A DNA stretch of 64,000 nucleotides from an uncultured Gemmiger sp. (GCA_944388215.1 CALXHT010000008.1:1-64000); one strand, 5' to 3'; counted from the first letter of the stretch, positions 17,101 to 25,688 are shown. Numbers and translations are program-made. Notes: generated from the letters alone by a model not told the origin.

Positions 17101-17910
17101 TTACATGGCCTCCACGATGCCCCGCACCAGCTGCTGGAAGACAGCGCCGCGCTGGTTGGCAATTTCAATGACCTCGTCGCCGGACAGCCGCTTGCCCGCC
17201 ATGCCGGCAGCCATGTTGGTGATGAGGCTTAGCCCCAGCACGGGCAGCCCGCAGTGACTGGCGGCGATGGCCTCGGGAACGGTGCTCATGCCCACGGCGT
17301 CGGCACCCAGCGTGCGGAAGGCGCGGATTTCGGCGGGCGTTTCAAAGCTGGGGCCCATGTAACCCAGATAGACACCCTTCTGCAGAACCAGATTCTGGGC
17401 GGCGGCCACTTTCAGGGCCAGCTCCTGCAGGTCGGGGGCGTAGACGTGGGTCATGTCACAGAACCGGGGGCCGATGCTGTCATCGTTGGCGCCCCGCAGC
17501 GGGTTGGCACCCATGAAATTGATGTGATCGGTGATGAGCATGAAGTCTCCCACGTTGAAATCCCAGTTCACGCCGCCGGCGGCGTTGGTCAGAATAAGCG
17601 CGCGGCAGCCCAGCGCCTTGAAGACCCGCACGGGCAGGGCTATGGTCTGCATCTCGTGGCCCTCATAGTAGTGGAAGCGGCCCTGCATGCAGAGCACGTT
17701 CTTGCCGCCCAGATGTCCGGCCACAAAGCGGCCGGCATGGCCGGGGGCGGTGGAGAGGGGAAAGCCCGGCACATCCCGGTAGGGAATGACCACAGCGTCC
17801 TCGATCTCATCGGCCAGACCGCCCAGACCGGAACCCAGCACCAGCGCCAGGTCGGGGGCAAAGGGCAGATGTTCGCGCAGATAGGCGGCAGCGGTATCGA
17901 CTTCTTTCAT
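17101..17910 (-). CDS. punA: Purine nucleoside phosphorylase (trimeric, inosine/guanosine type)
   Basis: Splits purine nucleosides with phosphate into base and ribose-1-phosphate for salvage. 269 residues. The phosphate-binding loop is LGSGLGGLAD (about residues 26-35). Other family segments are HAGR, GRFHYYEGH, the NAAGGVN loop, GPSFETPAEIR and GMSTVPE. An upstream in-frame ATG at 17940 has no ribosome binding site; the ATG at 17910 sits 8 bases after AGGAGG. Single gene behind its own promoter, divergent from the flippase. Confidence 0.95.
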   Translation of the reverse strand: MKEVDTAAAYLREHLPFAPDLALVLGSGLGGLADEIEDAVVIPYRDVPGFPLSTAPGHAGRFVAGHLGGKNVLCMQGRFHYYEGHEMQTIALPVRVFKALGCRALILTNAAGGVNWDFNVGDFMLITDHINFMGANPLRGANDDSIGPRFCDMTHVYAPDLQELALKVAAAQNLVLQKGVYLGYMGPSFETPAEIRAFRTLGADAVGMSTVPEAIAASHCGLPVLGLSLITNMAAGMAGKRLSGDEVIEIANQRGAVFQQLVRGIVEAM

Positions 17911-17938
17911 GGAAAACCTCCTGTGTGTTGTTGCGTTC

Positions 17939-17968
17939 ATTGTACCACCGGCCGCACCTCATGCGCAA
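17939..17968 (-). promoter_or_regulatory. Promoter for punA
   Basis: TTGCGC (17963-17968), 18 bases, TACAAT (17939-17944) with an extended TGG, minus strand. Confidence 0.55.
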
Positions 17969-18024
17969 GGCATACTCCGCCATGCGGGCGCATAGGCATG
18001 CAGGGGAAGGGGAGGAGGTCTGCC

Positions 18025-19335
18025 ATGACAAGACGCCGCATCTACCTGAAAAATGCAATGCTGCTCACCGCCTCCGGCCTGGTGCTCCGTATGCTGGGCA
18101 TGGGATTCCGGGTGATCCTCTCGGCCTACCTGGGCGGGGAAGGTATGGGACTGTACCAGCTGATCCTGGCCCTGTACATGGTGTTTGTGGCGCTGGCCAC
18201 CGCCGGCGTTCCGGTGGCTGCCACCCGGCTGGCAGCCCAGAGCCTGGCGCGGGGACAGGGCATCGCCGCCACGCTGCGCGGCCTGTGCACAACGGCTCTG
18301 GCCCTGGGGACAATGGCCATGGTGGCCCAGGCGGCACTGGCGGGGCCGGCGGCGCGGCTGCTCCTGCATGATGCCCGGGCCGAAACGGCCCTGCGGGTGC
18401 TGGCGCCCAGCCTGCCGTTCATGGCTGTGGCGGGAGCGTTGCGCGGCTGCTTTCTGGCGGCCCGGCGGGTGACGCCCAACGTGGTGGCGCAGCTCATTGA
18501 ACAGCTGGTCCGCATGGCGGTGGCGGTGGCAGGGCTGCGGGTGATGGCCCGGTGGGGCGCCGGGTACGGATGCGCGGCGGTGGTGCTGGGCAACACGGTC
18601 TCGGAGGGAGTGTCCTGCTGCCTGATGGTGGTCTTTGCAGTCAGGACGCGGGACTTTGCCCGCCGCAGCGGGGAACCCCTGCACCCCTACACCCGGCGGG
18701 AACTGTATGACATTGTTCTGCCGGTGACGGGAAGCCGGCTGCTGAGCAGCGGGCTGCAGGCGGTGGAGAGCAGCCTGATCCCGCTGACGCTGGCCATCTA
18801 TACCGGGGATCGTGCAGTGGCCATGACCCAGTATGGCAATTTCAAGGGGATGGCACTGCCGCTTCTATTCTTTCCCTTTTCGGTGCTGTCGGCGCTGTCC
18901 GGGCTGATGATGCCGGAGATCACCCGTGCCCACACCCGGGGCGACGGGCGGGGAACCCGGCGGATGATCGGCATGGTGCTGAAACTGACGGGCGCCTTCT
19001 CACTGGCGGCGGGGGTGGGATTTGTGCTGTTTGGTCCGCAGCTGGCGCAGCTGGTATACCGGGATGCGGAAGTGGGACGGTATGTGCAGGTGCTGGGATT
19101 TGTGGCGCCCTTTATGTATCTGGAGAGCATGGTGGACGGCGTGCTGAAGGGGCTGGGGGAGCAGATGGCCACCTTCCGTTACTCAATGGTGGATTCCCTG
19201 TTCCGCATTGCCGCCATTGCGATCCTGCTGCCCCGGTACGGTATCCTGGCCTTTCTGGGCATCATGATTGCCTCCAACCTGCTGACCTTTGCCCTCAACA
19301 CACGACGGATGCTGCAGGTTGCAGCCGCCGCATAG
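18025..19335 (+). CDS. MOP-superfamily flippase, SpoVB/MurJ-like
   Basis: Polytopic membrane protein of 436 residues with about twelve to fourteen predicted helices. The N-terminus (RRIYLKNAMLLTASGLVLRMLG) and the following YLGGEGMGLYQL match the SpoVB/polysaccharide-transport branch, which flips lipid-linked sugars such as lipid II. Whether this one serves spore cortex, vegetative wall or another glycan cannot be told. The reading frame is open much farther upstream, but only the ATG at 18025 has a proper site (GGAGGAGG). It converges with the ABC exporter on the palindrome at 19338. Confidence 0.85.
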   Translation: MTRRRIYLKNAMLLTASGLVLRMLGMGFRVILSAYLGGEGMGLYQLILALYMVFVALATAGVPVAATRLAAQSLARGQGIAATLRGLCTTALALGTMAMVAQAALAGPAARLLLHDARAETALRVLAPSLPFMAVAGALRGCFLAARRVTPNVVAQLIEQLVRMAVAVAGLRVMARWGAGYGCAAVVLGNTVSEGVSCCLMVVFAVRTRDFARRSGEPLHPYTRRELYDIVLPVTGSRLLSSGLQAVESSLIPLTLAIYTGDRAVAMTQYGNFKGMALPLLFFPFSVLSALSGLMMPEITRAHTRGDGRGTRRMIGMVLKLTGAFSLAAGVGFVLFGPQLAQLVYRDAEVGRYVQVLGFVAPFMYLESMVDGVLKGLGEQMATFRYSMVDSLFRIAAIAILLPRYGILAFLGIMIASNLLTFALNTRRMLQVAAAA

Positions 19336-19337
19336 AG

Positions 19338-19509
19338 AAACGCTCCGCCTTCTGCGCGGTTCCATAAGAAAACAAAGTCGCAAAACTCTGCCTGCAAAGT
19401 AGCCTCTGCCTTGCGTAGACCACTTTGCAGGCAGAGTTTTGCGATGCTTCGCAGTCCTTGCAGAACCTTTGTTTTCTTATGTCGCCTGCGCTTGCCGCGC
19501 GGAGCGTTT
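19338..19509. repeat. Nested palindrome of 172 bases between converging genes
   Basis: Three perfect inverted-repeat pairs sit inside one another: outer 11 bp (19338-19348 with 19499-19509), middle 15 bp (19363-19377 with 19467-19481) and inner 23 bp (19378-19400 with 19422-19444) around a 21-base centre. The middle and inner left arms touch; the right arms are 22 bases apart. There is no T-run, so it is not a standard terminator. It fills almost the whole gap between the two stops. It looks like a MITE-type or REP-type element, or a very large bidirectional RNA structure. Confidence 0.9.
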
Positions 19510-19513
19510 GCTT

Positions 19514-21289
19514 TTATAGGGTCTGGCCGCTGACAAGACCATTCCACAGGCGGTAGTAGATGCCCTTCCTGGCCAGCAGTTCGGCGTGGCTGCCTTCCTC
19601 TTCGATGCCGTCTTTGCCCAGGACCAGGATGCGGTCGGCGTTCTGGATGGTGGTCAGACGGTGGGCGATGGTCAGCGTGGTGCGGCCCTTGGCCAGTTTG
19701 TCCAGACTTTGGCCCACCAGGATTTCACTCTCGTTGTCCAGGGCACTGGTGGCCTCATCCAGCAGCAGGATGGGCGGATTCTTCAGGAAAACCCGTGCAA
19801 TGGCGATGCGCTGCTTCTGACCGCCGCTGAGTTTGACGCCCCGTTCGCCCACGTAGGTGTCATACCCGTCTTTCAGCGCCCGCACAAAGCCGTCGGCACC
19901 GGCCAGACGGGCGGCCTGTTCGATTTCTGCACGGGTGGCGCCGGGCTTGCCGTAGGCGATGTTTTCCGCCACGGTGCCGCTGAACAGATAGACATCCTGC
20001 TGCACAACGCCGATGGCATCCCGCAGGCTGTGCAGCGTGACATGGCGGATGTCCTGCCCGTCGATGAGGATCTCACCGCCGGTGACATCGTAGAACCGCG
20101 GGATCAGGTTGCACAGGGTGGTTTTGCCGCCGCCGGAAGGCCCCACCAGGGCCAGGCTTTCCCCGGGCCGGATGCGCAGATTCACGTGGCGCAGTACCTG
20201 GTTGTGGTCGTCGGGGTACTCAAAGCTCACATCCCGGAATTCGATGCCGCCCTCCCGCACGGTCAGCGGCCGGGCGTCGGGGGCATCGGCGATGGCCACG
20301 GGAGTATCCATGATTTCCAGGAAGCGCTCGATGCCGGTCATGCCCCGCTGGAACTGCTCGGCAAATTCCACGATGCGCCGGATGGTGGCAATCAGGGTGG
20401 AAACGTAGAGCACATAGGCCACCAGATCGCCGGCGTTGATGGCCCCGTATACCAGCGCCAGGCCGCCGGCCAGAATGACGACCAGATACATCAGACCGTC
20501 GAACAGGCGGGTGGAGGTATTGAAGGCAGCCATGGCGTGGTAGGTAAGGGTCTTGATGTTCTCAAAGGTCCGATTGCCCTCGGCAAACTTTTCCCGCTCC
20601 TGGGCCTCGGCGGCAAAGGCCTTGACCACCCGCTGCCCCAGCAGGCTGTCCTCGATGGTGGCGTTGAGTTCCCCGATCTGGAAGCGCTGCTGCCGGAAAC
20701 GGGCCCGCAGTTTCAGGTTCAGATAGACCGATACCACGCCCATCAGCGGAACGCAGGCAAACACCACCAGCGTCAGGGGGATGCTGGCCTGGCAGAGGAT
20801 GAGGAAGGAGGCAACAATCTTGATGAAGGCGATGAAGAACTCCTCGGGGCAGTGGTGGGCAAATTCGGTAACGTCGAACAGATCGTTGGTGATGCGCCCC
20901 ATGATCTGCCCCACCTTGGTGTTGTTGTAATAGGTGTGGTCCAGCCGCAGCAGGTGGTCAAAAGCGTCGCGGCGCATATCGGTTTCGATATGAACGCCCA
21001 TGATATGCCCGGTGCCGGACATGAAATAACTGGCGGCGCCGTCAATGAGCCGCAGCACAAAATACAGCAGGGCCAGTTTCAGAACAGCCTGTACGGTCAA
21101 GGCCGCACCCTGGCCGGAGGCGGCGTTGGTCAGCACGCCCATGATCTTGGGCAGCACGATATCACACAGAGTGGTCAGGGCCGCGCAGAACAGGTCAAAC
21201 AGCAGAATGCCTTTGTATTTCATCAGATAGGGCAGAAAACGGCGCAGCAGTACGCCGCTGCCGCCCTGCTTTTGACGGGTAGAATCCAT
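19514..21289 (-). CDS. ABC exporter, fused membrane and ATPase domains
   Basis: 591-residue half-transporter of the MsbA/LmrA type that works as a dimer. Six membrane helices occupy about residues 15-310. The ATPase domain follows with Walker A GPSGGGKTT (near 380), the Q-loop VVQQDVYLF, the signature LSGGQKQR, Walker B ILLLDEATSALD and the switch His in IAHRL. The substrate may be a drug, lipid or peptide; nothing nearby decides. ATG follows GTGAGGA at 7 bases. It is 92 bases downstream of the SGNH gene on the same strand, with a weak hairpin between. Confidence 0.93.
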   Translation of the reverse strand: MDSTRQKQGGSGVLLRRFLPYLMKYKGILLFDLFCAALTTLCDIVLPKIMGVLTNAASGQGAALTVQAVLKLALLYFVLRLIDGAASYFMSGTGHIMGVHIETDMRRDAFDHLLRLDHTYYNNTKVGQIMGRITNDLFDVTEFAHHCPEEFFIAFIKIVASFLILCQASIPLTLVVFACVPLMGVVSVYLNLKLRARFRQQRFQIGELNATIEDSLLGQRVVKAFAAEAQEREKFAEGNRTFENIKTLTYHAMAAFNTSTRLFDGLMYLVVILAGGLALVYGAINAGDLVAYVLYVSTLIATIRRIVEFAEQFQRGMTGIERFLEIMDTPVAIADAPDARPLTVREGGIEFRDVSFEYPDDHNQVLRHVNLRIRPGESLALVGPSGGGKTTLCNLIPRFYDVTGGEILIDGQDIRHVTLHSLRDAIGVVQQDVYLFSGTVAENIAYGKPGATRAEIEQAARLAGADGFVRALKDGYDTYVGERGVKLSGGQKQRIAIARVFLKNPPILLLDEATSALDNESEILVGQSLDKLAKGRTTLTIAHRLTTIQNADRILVLGKDGIEEEGSHAELLARKGIYYRLWNGLVSGQTL

Positions 21290-21318
21290 GAAAAAATCCT
21301 CACTTTTTATGTTACATA

Positions 21319-21346
21319 GAAAGACCGCCCACGCGGGGGAGCGGTC
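21319..21346 (-). terminator. Weak hairpin terminator after the SGNH gene
   Basis: On the minus strand, GACCGC/GCGGTC (21341-21346 with 21323-21328) is followed by TTTCT. Some read-through into the ABC exporter is likely. Confidence 0.45.
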
Positions 21347-21381
21347 CCTGAAAATGGTGTTGCCGTTATGGGGTATGGCCC

Positions 21382-23166
21382 TTAGCCCTCCACAATGGCT
21401 TCAGGCGCTGTTTCTTCCACAGCCTGTTCCGCCGGTTGTGCCTCGGTGCTGGCCGGAACCTGTTCCGGTACCGACTCTGACTCGGCGGGCGGTTCGGGGG
21501 CAGGTGTATGGACCTCGGGTGTAGGTTCCGGTGTGGGTTCCGGCGTGGGTTCCGGTGTGACAACCGGTTCAGGTGTGGGTTCCGGCGTGACAACCGGCTC
21601 TGGCGTAGGTGCCTGTGTAGGCACTGGTGTGGGTGCCGGCGTGGGGGCGGGGGTGACCACCGGAGCCTGTGTCGGTGTAGGCGCGGGAGTTACAACAGGG
21701 ATGGGCGTCGGCTTCACAGTGGGAACCGGCGTGGCGGTGGGCTGGACGGTCTCGCTCTTGGTCTGGCCGCAGCGGCGGCAGGTGTAGACGATCTGGTCGC
21801 CCTGCTGGCTGCCGCCGTTCCAGTCATGGCCGAGGGCGGGAATGTCTTTCTCGATGATCTCGCCGCAGATGCTGCACTTGTATTTGGCGCTGCCGGCATT
21901 CAGGCAGGTGGCCGCCACCACGCTGTCGCTGATCTCCACAAACTGGTGTTCATGGGCGTCCGCCTGGAAATGGGCGGTCAGCACCACGCCGCCAGCGTTG
22001 GCGTCCGCAGGCATGGTATACTGGATGGTGGCGCTGCTGTAGCTGCCGCCGGTGCTGGATGTCCATCCGGCAAAGACAAACCCCTCCTTGGGCACGGCGG
22101 TCACGGCGCTGGCGGTGCCGCCCTTCTTGACCAGCTGGCTGGTGGACCCGGACAGGGAACCGCCGTTGGTGGCTACGAATTCCAGCGGCACTTTGGCGCC
22201 CCGCACGGCGATGGGATCCTGGGTGATCAGGTTGGCGGGCACACCGTCGGGGGTGGGGATGGTGCCCAGCGGCTGGGGACGGCGGTCCTCCGTCACATAG
22301 GCGTGGGTGCGCACATAGTCGAAATAGGCAGTGACCGCCGCCTTGGACAGATGCACGCCGTCCGAAAGGGTGTAGTCGGTTTTGGCCCAGCCGGTGGTGC
22401 TGTCCCGCAGGACCTCGGCACTGTTCAGGAACTTGAAGCCGTTTTCTTCGCACATGGTGACCAGGGCCGCGTTGTAGGCATCCACCTGGGTCATGGTGAG
22501 GTTGGTGTTTTCCCGCTGCTTGTCCAGCGGCGGAATGGCGCTGACGATGATGTCACAGTAGGGCCAGGCGGTCTGGATCGCCTGCAGACCCTGTAAGTAG
22601 GTGGAAATGAAGCTGGTAGCATCGGTGGACGAACCGCCCAGATTGTTGGTGCCGTAGCAGATGATGATGCGCTTGGGCTTGAGCATGGCCACAGCATCCG
22701 GCACGGTGTACATGGCAGAAGAACCCTTGAATTTCTCGCACTTGAGGGTGGTGATGGCGCCCGCCCCCATGCTGACAACGCCGATGTTGTTGTTCAGGGA
22801 GGTGAAAGCCTGCCCGGTTTCATCGGCATACATCATGTAACGGGCGGTGTTGGAGTCGCCGATGAACAGGGTTTCATCGACGTAGGTGCGCCCGGCATCC
22901 TCGGTTTTTCCCAGGACAGTGCCGGCAGCGGCGGTCTCCACCGCCAGATCGGAAGCGCGGGTGAGGGCTGCGTTTTCCGGTGATGCTGTCTCGGCGGTTT
23001 CCGCCGTCTCGGCCGTGGCGGCATTCAGGACATCATTGTCCGTTCTGCCGCTCAATGCGACGATCAGAAGGCAGCAAAACACGACGATGGCAACGGCGCA
23101 GCCGGCGGCAGTCAGAAGCAGTTTGCGGTTCCAGTGATCCCAGGGGGCAATGGACGGCAATTTCAT
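21382..23166 (-). CDS. Membrane-anchored SGNH hydrolase with repeat, zinc-ribbon and Pro/Thr tail
   Basis: 594 residues. A membrane anchor lies at about 15-38, so the rest is outside the cell. The SGNH/GDSL esterase domain (about 95-290) has block I GDSN (103-106), block III GTNN (172-175) and block V DGVH (269-272). Next comes a beta-repeat of the InlB/Flg_new kind (about 328-402, ending in FAGW...TAHF). A four-Cys segment follows (CLNAG...CSIC...CRRC, 421-466), then a Pro/Thr/Glu/Val tail of ~115 residues. There is no LPXTG. Such enzymes often deacylate wall or exopolysaccharide. The ATG at 23166 behind GAGGAG is preferred over ATGs farther upstream. Confidence 0.85.
   Translation of the reverse strand: MKLPSIAPWDHWNRKLLLTAAGCAVAIVVFCCLLIVALSGRTDNDVLNAATAETAETAETASPENAALTRASDLAVETAAAGTVLGKTEDAGRTYVDETLFIGDSNTARYMMYADETGQAFTSLNNNIGVVSMGAGAITTLKCEKFKGSSAMYTVPDAVAMLKPKRIIICYGTNNLGGSSTDATSFISTYLQGLQAIQTAWPYCDIIVSAIPPLDKQRENTNLTMTQVDAYNAALVTMCEENGFKFLNSAEVLRDSTTGWAKTDYTLSDGVHLSKAAVTAYFDYVRTHAYVTEDRRPQPLGTIPTPDGVPANLITQDPIAVRGAKVPLEFVATNGGSLSGSTSQLVKKGGTASAVTAVPKEGFVFAGWTSSTGGSYSSATIQYTMPADANAGGVVLTAHFQADAHEHQFVEISDSVVAATCLNAGSAKYKCSICGEIIEKDIPALGHDWNGGSQQGDQIVYTCRRCGQTKSETVQPTATPVPTVKPTPIPVVTPAPTPTQAPVVTPAPTPAPTPVPTQAPTPEPVVTPEPTPEPVVTPEPTPEPTPEPTPEVHTPAPEPPAESESVPEQVPASTEAQPAEQAVEETAPEAIVEG
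21487..21735 (-). repeat. In-frame DNA repeats coding for the Pro/Thr tail
   Basis: Short imperfect direct repeats code for residues about 478-560 (units such as [14 protein letters not shown] and TPEPVV). Period is mostly 6 to 30 bases. Such tracts change length easily by slippage. Confidence 0.8.
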
Positions 23167-23200
23167 CCGGAAACACTCCTCACAAAACAATTTTGTTTTC

Positions 23201-23229
23201 ATCATACACCATTTGTGCGGTATGCGCAA
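23201..23229 (-). promoter_or_regulatory. Promoter for the SGNH gene
   Basis: TTGCGC (23224-23229), 17 bases, TATGAT (23201-23206) on the minus strand, about 35 bases before the ATG. Confidence 0.55.
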
Positions 23230-23310
23230 ATTATTTGAATGAAAAATGAATGCCCGGCGCCATCTTTTTGCCACTCCCGGGCAAAATGGCTGTTTTTTTG
23301 GCCATCCCCC

Positions 23311-23339
23311 TTGACAATTCCACGGGAATGCGGTAGACT
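23311..23339 (+). promoter_or_regulatory. Promoter for tRNA-Ala
   Basis: Consensus TTGACA (23311-23316), 17 bases, TAGACT (23334-23339). The tRNA begins 20 bases after the -10. Confidence 0.85.
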
Positions 23340-23358
23340 ATTCAAGTCGGAAAAATTT

Positions 23359-23434
23359 GGGCCTGTAGCTCAGTTGGGAGAGCGTTCGGTTCGCATCCGA
23401 GAGGTCAAGGGTTCGAATCCCTCCAGGTCCACCA
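23359..23434 (+). tRNA. tRNA-Ala (anticodon CGC)
   Basis: 76 bases, with CCA encoded. The cloverleaf is intact: seven-bp acceptor stem including the G3-U70 pair that marks alanine tRNAs, TAGCTCAGTTGG D-arm, anticodon loop TTCGCAT (CGC, reads GCG) and TTCGAAT T-loop. Confidence 0.96.
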
Positions 23435-23436
23435 AC

Positions 23437-23473
23437 AAAAAGCCGCACTGTTTTGTACAGTGCGGCTTTTTCT
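23437..23473 (+). terminator. tRNA-Ala terminator
   Basis: AAAGCCGCACTGT/ACAGTGCGGCTTT stem with flanking As and a T-run, immediately after the CCA. Confidence 0.9.
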
Positions 23474-23518
23474 GTTGTCGGTTCCTGCTGTCAGAACTGT
23501 CGAATTTTCCATAAACCG

Positions 23519-23547
23519 TTCCCATTTTGCGCTTTTTGTGCTATACT
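23519..23547 (+). promoter_or_regulatory. Promoter for the Spo0A-like signalling operon
   Basis: TATACT (23542-23547) with an extended TGC before it; a weak -35, TTCCCA (23519-23524), is 17 bases upstream. It leaves a leader of about 155 bases before the first gene. Confidence 0.5.
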
Positions 23548-23642
23548 GAGACAAATCACACTTTTCTTGCGGTCCGCGTAGGAAAACGTAGGTTTTGTGT
23601 GGATTGAATCCTCTCCGGGTTTGCCCTATAGTACCTTAATAA

Positions 23643-23670
23643 AGGAGGTCTGTACTGGGGCAGGTCTCCT
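23643..23670 (+). promoter_or_regulatory. Leader hairpin holding a Shine-Dalgarno-like arm
   Basis: A 10-bp stem (23643-23652 with 23661-23670, two G-U pairs) and 8-base loop. The left arm contains AGGAGG, but no ATG, GTG or TTG follows at a usable distance. The right arm is followed by a broken T-run. It lies in the untranslated leader 40 bases before the 23710 gene. Confidence 0.5.
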
Positions 23671-23709
23671 GGGATTTTGGTTTTGTATTGTGGAGAGGAT
23701 GAAAGATTC

Positions 23710-23991
23710 ATGGAGCAAGCTGGAAAGAAATATCTGGCCGTTTACCGGCGGGACTTTTCGGAACTGGAGGGTCTGCAGAAGGCGGAGCAAGTGACGTATG
23801 CATTGCAGCGCGCCGGTCATGCACTGTGTTTTCACGCCAGGCGCAAAACATCCGCAGAGGATATTTCCTGCAGCTTGTGCGGATTGGATGAAGCCTTCGC
23901 CAGCCGCGTGCTGTGCTACATCTACGAAAATGCCGTGGCCCCCGAACAGCTCCCGGAAGTGCTGCGGGATCTGTGCGGCACGGCGGTGTAA
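23710..23991 (+). CDS. Unrecognised 93-residue protein, first gene of a signalling operon
   Basis: I do not recognise this family. The protein is soluble, mostly helical in appearance, with four Cys (one pair close together in SCSLCG near residue 55). It has no signal peptide or membrane helix. It starts with MEQAGKKYLAVY after a modest GAGAGGA site. An ATG 33 bases upstream lacks a better site. The Spo0A-like regulator begins 58 bases after its stop and the HATPase protein follows. A role as partner or inhibitor of those two is a guess from position only. Confidence 0.65.
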   Translation: MEQAGKKYLAVYRRDFSELEGLQKAEQVTYALQRAGHALCFHARRKTSAEDISCSLCGLDEAFASRVLCYIYENAVAPEQLPEVLRDLCGTAV

Positions 23992-24049
23992 CGCCATGCA
24001 GGGGACGTTGGAAAGGAGCATCCATGCTCCGGAAAGAGGAACATCTGCA

Positions 24050-24805
24050 ATGCAGGCGCTGACACAAAAGAAAACGGTGGTGGCGGTTTTTGTGACGGAA
24101 GCCCGCATGGAGCGGGACTGTATCCGTCTGTACGCGCGGACTCACCCTGAAGTCCGTGCGGCGGCGGTACTGTCCGGTGGACAGGAACTGCTGCAGCATC
24201 TTCGCTGCGGTTTGACACCCCAGGTCCTGGTGCTGGATGTGCTGCTCACCGATATGGGGATCCTTACCCTGATGGAGGAAATCCACGGTCTGCATCTGGA
24301 TCCCGAACCCACCATATTGCTCACGGTCCCGGTGCCGGAACAGACGGCGGCACGCCGGGCCATGCAGATCTTCGGCGACTGCCAGATTCTTTTGAAACCC
24401 TACCGGCTCAAGGAGCTGTTTGACCAGGTTTATCTGCTGGGGGCGGGGGCCGACCAGTATCGGCTGTACCGTGCCCGCGGCTTTTGCAGGCGCTGCCTGC
24501 AGCAGATGCGGGCGGACCCAGCCATGAGCGGTTGCGATTATCTGGAGCAGATGGTCCTGTATGCTTTTACGGCGGAGCGGCCCTATCCGGCCGCAGCGCT
24601 CTATCAGATGGTGGCCCAGGACTACGACACCCAGGAGGCCAGTGTGGCGGCGGCCGTCATGCGGCTTTCCCGCAAGATGTGGCAGCAGGGGACGCCGCTG
24701 TACCGGCAGCTGTGCCTGCGGTGCGGACTGCCGGAGGAAGCTGTCCTGCCCAACGGCAAGCTGCTGAAGGGGGTGCTGGAACTGCTCAAACAGGAGATTG
24801 TATAG
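24050..24805 (+). CDS. Divergent Spo0A-like response regulator
   Basis: 251 residues: receiver domain (about 7-130) plus a C-terminal domain like that of Spo0A. In the receiver, Asp63 (VLVLDVLLTDMG) and Lys116 (LLKPYR) are kept. The usual acidic pair after strand one is replaced by T-E-A, so Mg2+ binding may be weak. The C-terminal domain (161-211) keeps the skeleton of the Spo0A DNA-binding domain: G-x2-YL near the start, then LY-x2-VA, a T-x3-SV step, an A-V helix and a closing Trp. Most DNA-contact residues seem changed. ATG follows AGAGGA at about 9. A true spo0A is also present at 43941. Confidence 0.72.
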   Translation: MQALTQKKTVVAVFVTEARMERDCIRLYARTHPEVRAAAVLSGGQELLQHLRCGLTPQVLVLDVLLTDMGILTLMEEIHGLHLDPEPTILLTVPVPEQTAARRAMQIFGDCQILLKPYRLKELFDQVYLLGAGADQYRLYRARGFCRRCLQQMRADPAMSGCDYLEQMVLYAFTAERPYPAAALYQMVAQDYDTQEASVAAAVMRLSRKMWQQGTPLYRQLCLRCGLPEEAVLPNGKLLKGVLELLKQEIV

Positions 24806-24836
24806 AGCCGGCGGGGCCGGAAAGGGGAGAGGCGGC

Positions 24837-25640
24837 ATGCAGAAGAAGGAACAGGAGCTGGCGATGGCACTGCGCGGCGGTTTGCGCGGACGGTTCCGGC
24901 AGTCTTTCCATCTCTTGGAAAATGCGCTGGAAGTGCTGGATGATCAGATGGCCCACTGCGTGACGCCGGACGAGTATGAGACCCTCCGTCCGCTGCTGCG
25001 GCAGATCACAGAGCAGCTGGTGCAGCTGCAGCGGCTGGGAGAGCATGCTGCGGATGCGGCCGTTGCGCCGGTGCTGCAGCGGGTCTGCGCGCCGCGCCCC
25101 ATGGAGCTGCTGGGACAGCTGCGGGAGATGGCCGGGCTGTTCAATGAGATTCTGTTGCAAGAAACGGTGGACGGTTCAGTCACGGTGGAAGCCCCGACGG
25201 ACCTTCCGGTTCTGCTGACGATGGGGGACGACACCCTGCTCAACGGGCTGCTGGCCAACCTGGTTTCCAACTCCCTGGCGGCGGGCACACCGGCCCGGAT
25301 CATCTTCTCCTGCACACCGGGGCAGTTCTGCTACCGGGATGACGGCCCGGGACTGCCCGAAGATGCGGTGGCACTGCTGGAGGGCGGTACCTGGAGCGAG
25401 CGTCTGCTGGAACAGGGCGGGCTGGGCCTGCCGCTGATCCGTGCGTATGCGGCGGCGATGGGATGGGACCTGACCGTGGAACACGGAAAGGGAACCTGCC
25501 TGCGGTTTGTCCTGCCTCCCTGTGCGGTGGATCTGGGCGGCATGGTGCTGGAATCCACCGGGCCGGGTGCCATCCAGCGGGACCGGCGCCGCCGTGCGCT
25601 CTGGCAGGAACTGTATCCCGTTCTGCCGCGAAAAGAATAA
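24837..25640 (+). CDS. HATPase-domain protein, histidine-kinase-like
   Basis: 267 residues, soluble, with no membrane helix or sensor domain. The GHKL ATPase domain fills about 125-230: N-box NLVSNSL (141-147), G1 box DDGPG (168-172), G2 box GGLGLPLIRAYA (194 on). The N-terminal ~100 residues are helical. His25 sits in FHLLENALEVL, which could be a phospho-acceptor or Spo0B-like helix, but no classic H-box is visible. ATG follows GGGGAGAGG, 31 bases after the regulator's stop, so it is probably its partner kinase or phosphotransferase. A terminator follows directly. Confidence 0.75.
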   Translation: MQKKEQELAMALRGGLRGRFRQSFHLLENALEVLDDQMAHCVTPDEYETLRPLLRQITEQLVQLQRLGEHAADAAVAPVLQRVCAPRPMELLGQLREMAGLFNEILLQETVDGSVTVEAPTDLPVLLTMGDDTLLNGLLANLVSNSLAAGTPARIIFSCTPGQFCYRDDGPGLPEDAVALLEGGTWSERLLEQGGLGLPLIRAYAAAMGWDLTVEHGKGTCLRFVLPPCAVDLGGMVLESTGPGAIQRDRRRRALWQELYPVLPRKE

Positions 25641-25648
25641 GGTTTGGG

Positions 25649-25679
25649 GGCACTGCCTGCGGGGCAGTGCCTTTTTTTT
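25649..25679 (+). terminator. Terminator of the Spo0A-like operon
   Basis: Perfect 9-bp stem GGCACTGCC/GGCAGTGCC followed by eight Ts. Confidence 0.92.
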
Positions 25680-25688
25680 CTGCGGCGC

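Noticed and set aside
21487-21735. Repeats looking at first like a CRISPR array or minisatellite
   Set aside because: Units are short, vary in length and stay in frame within the SGNH gene, coding for its Pro/Thr tail. There are no unique spacers.
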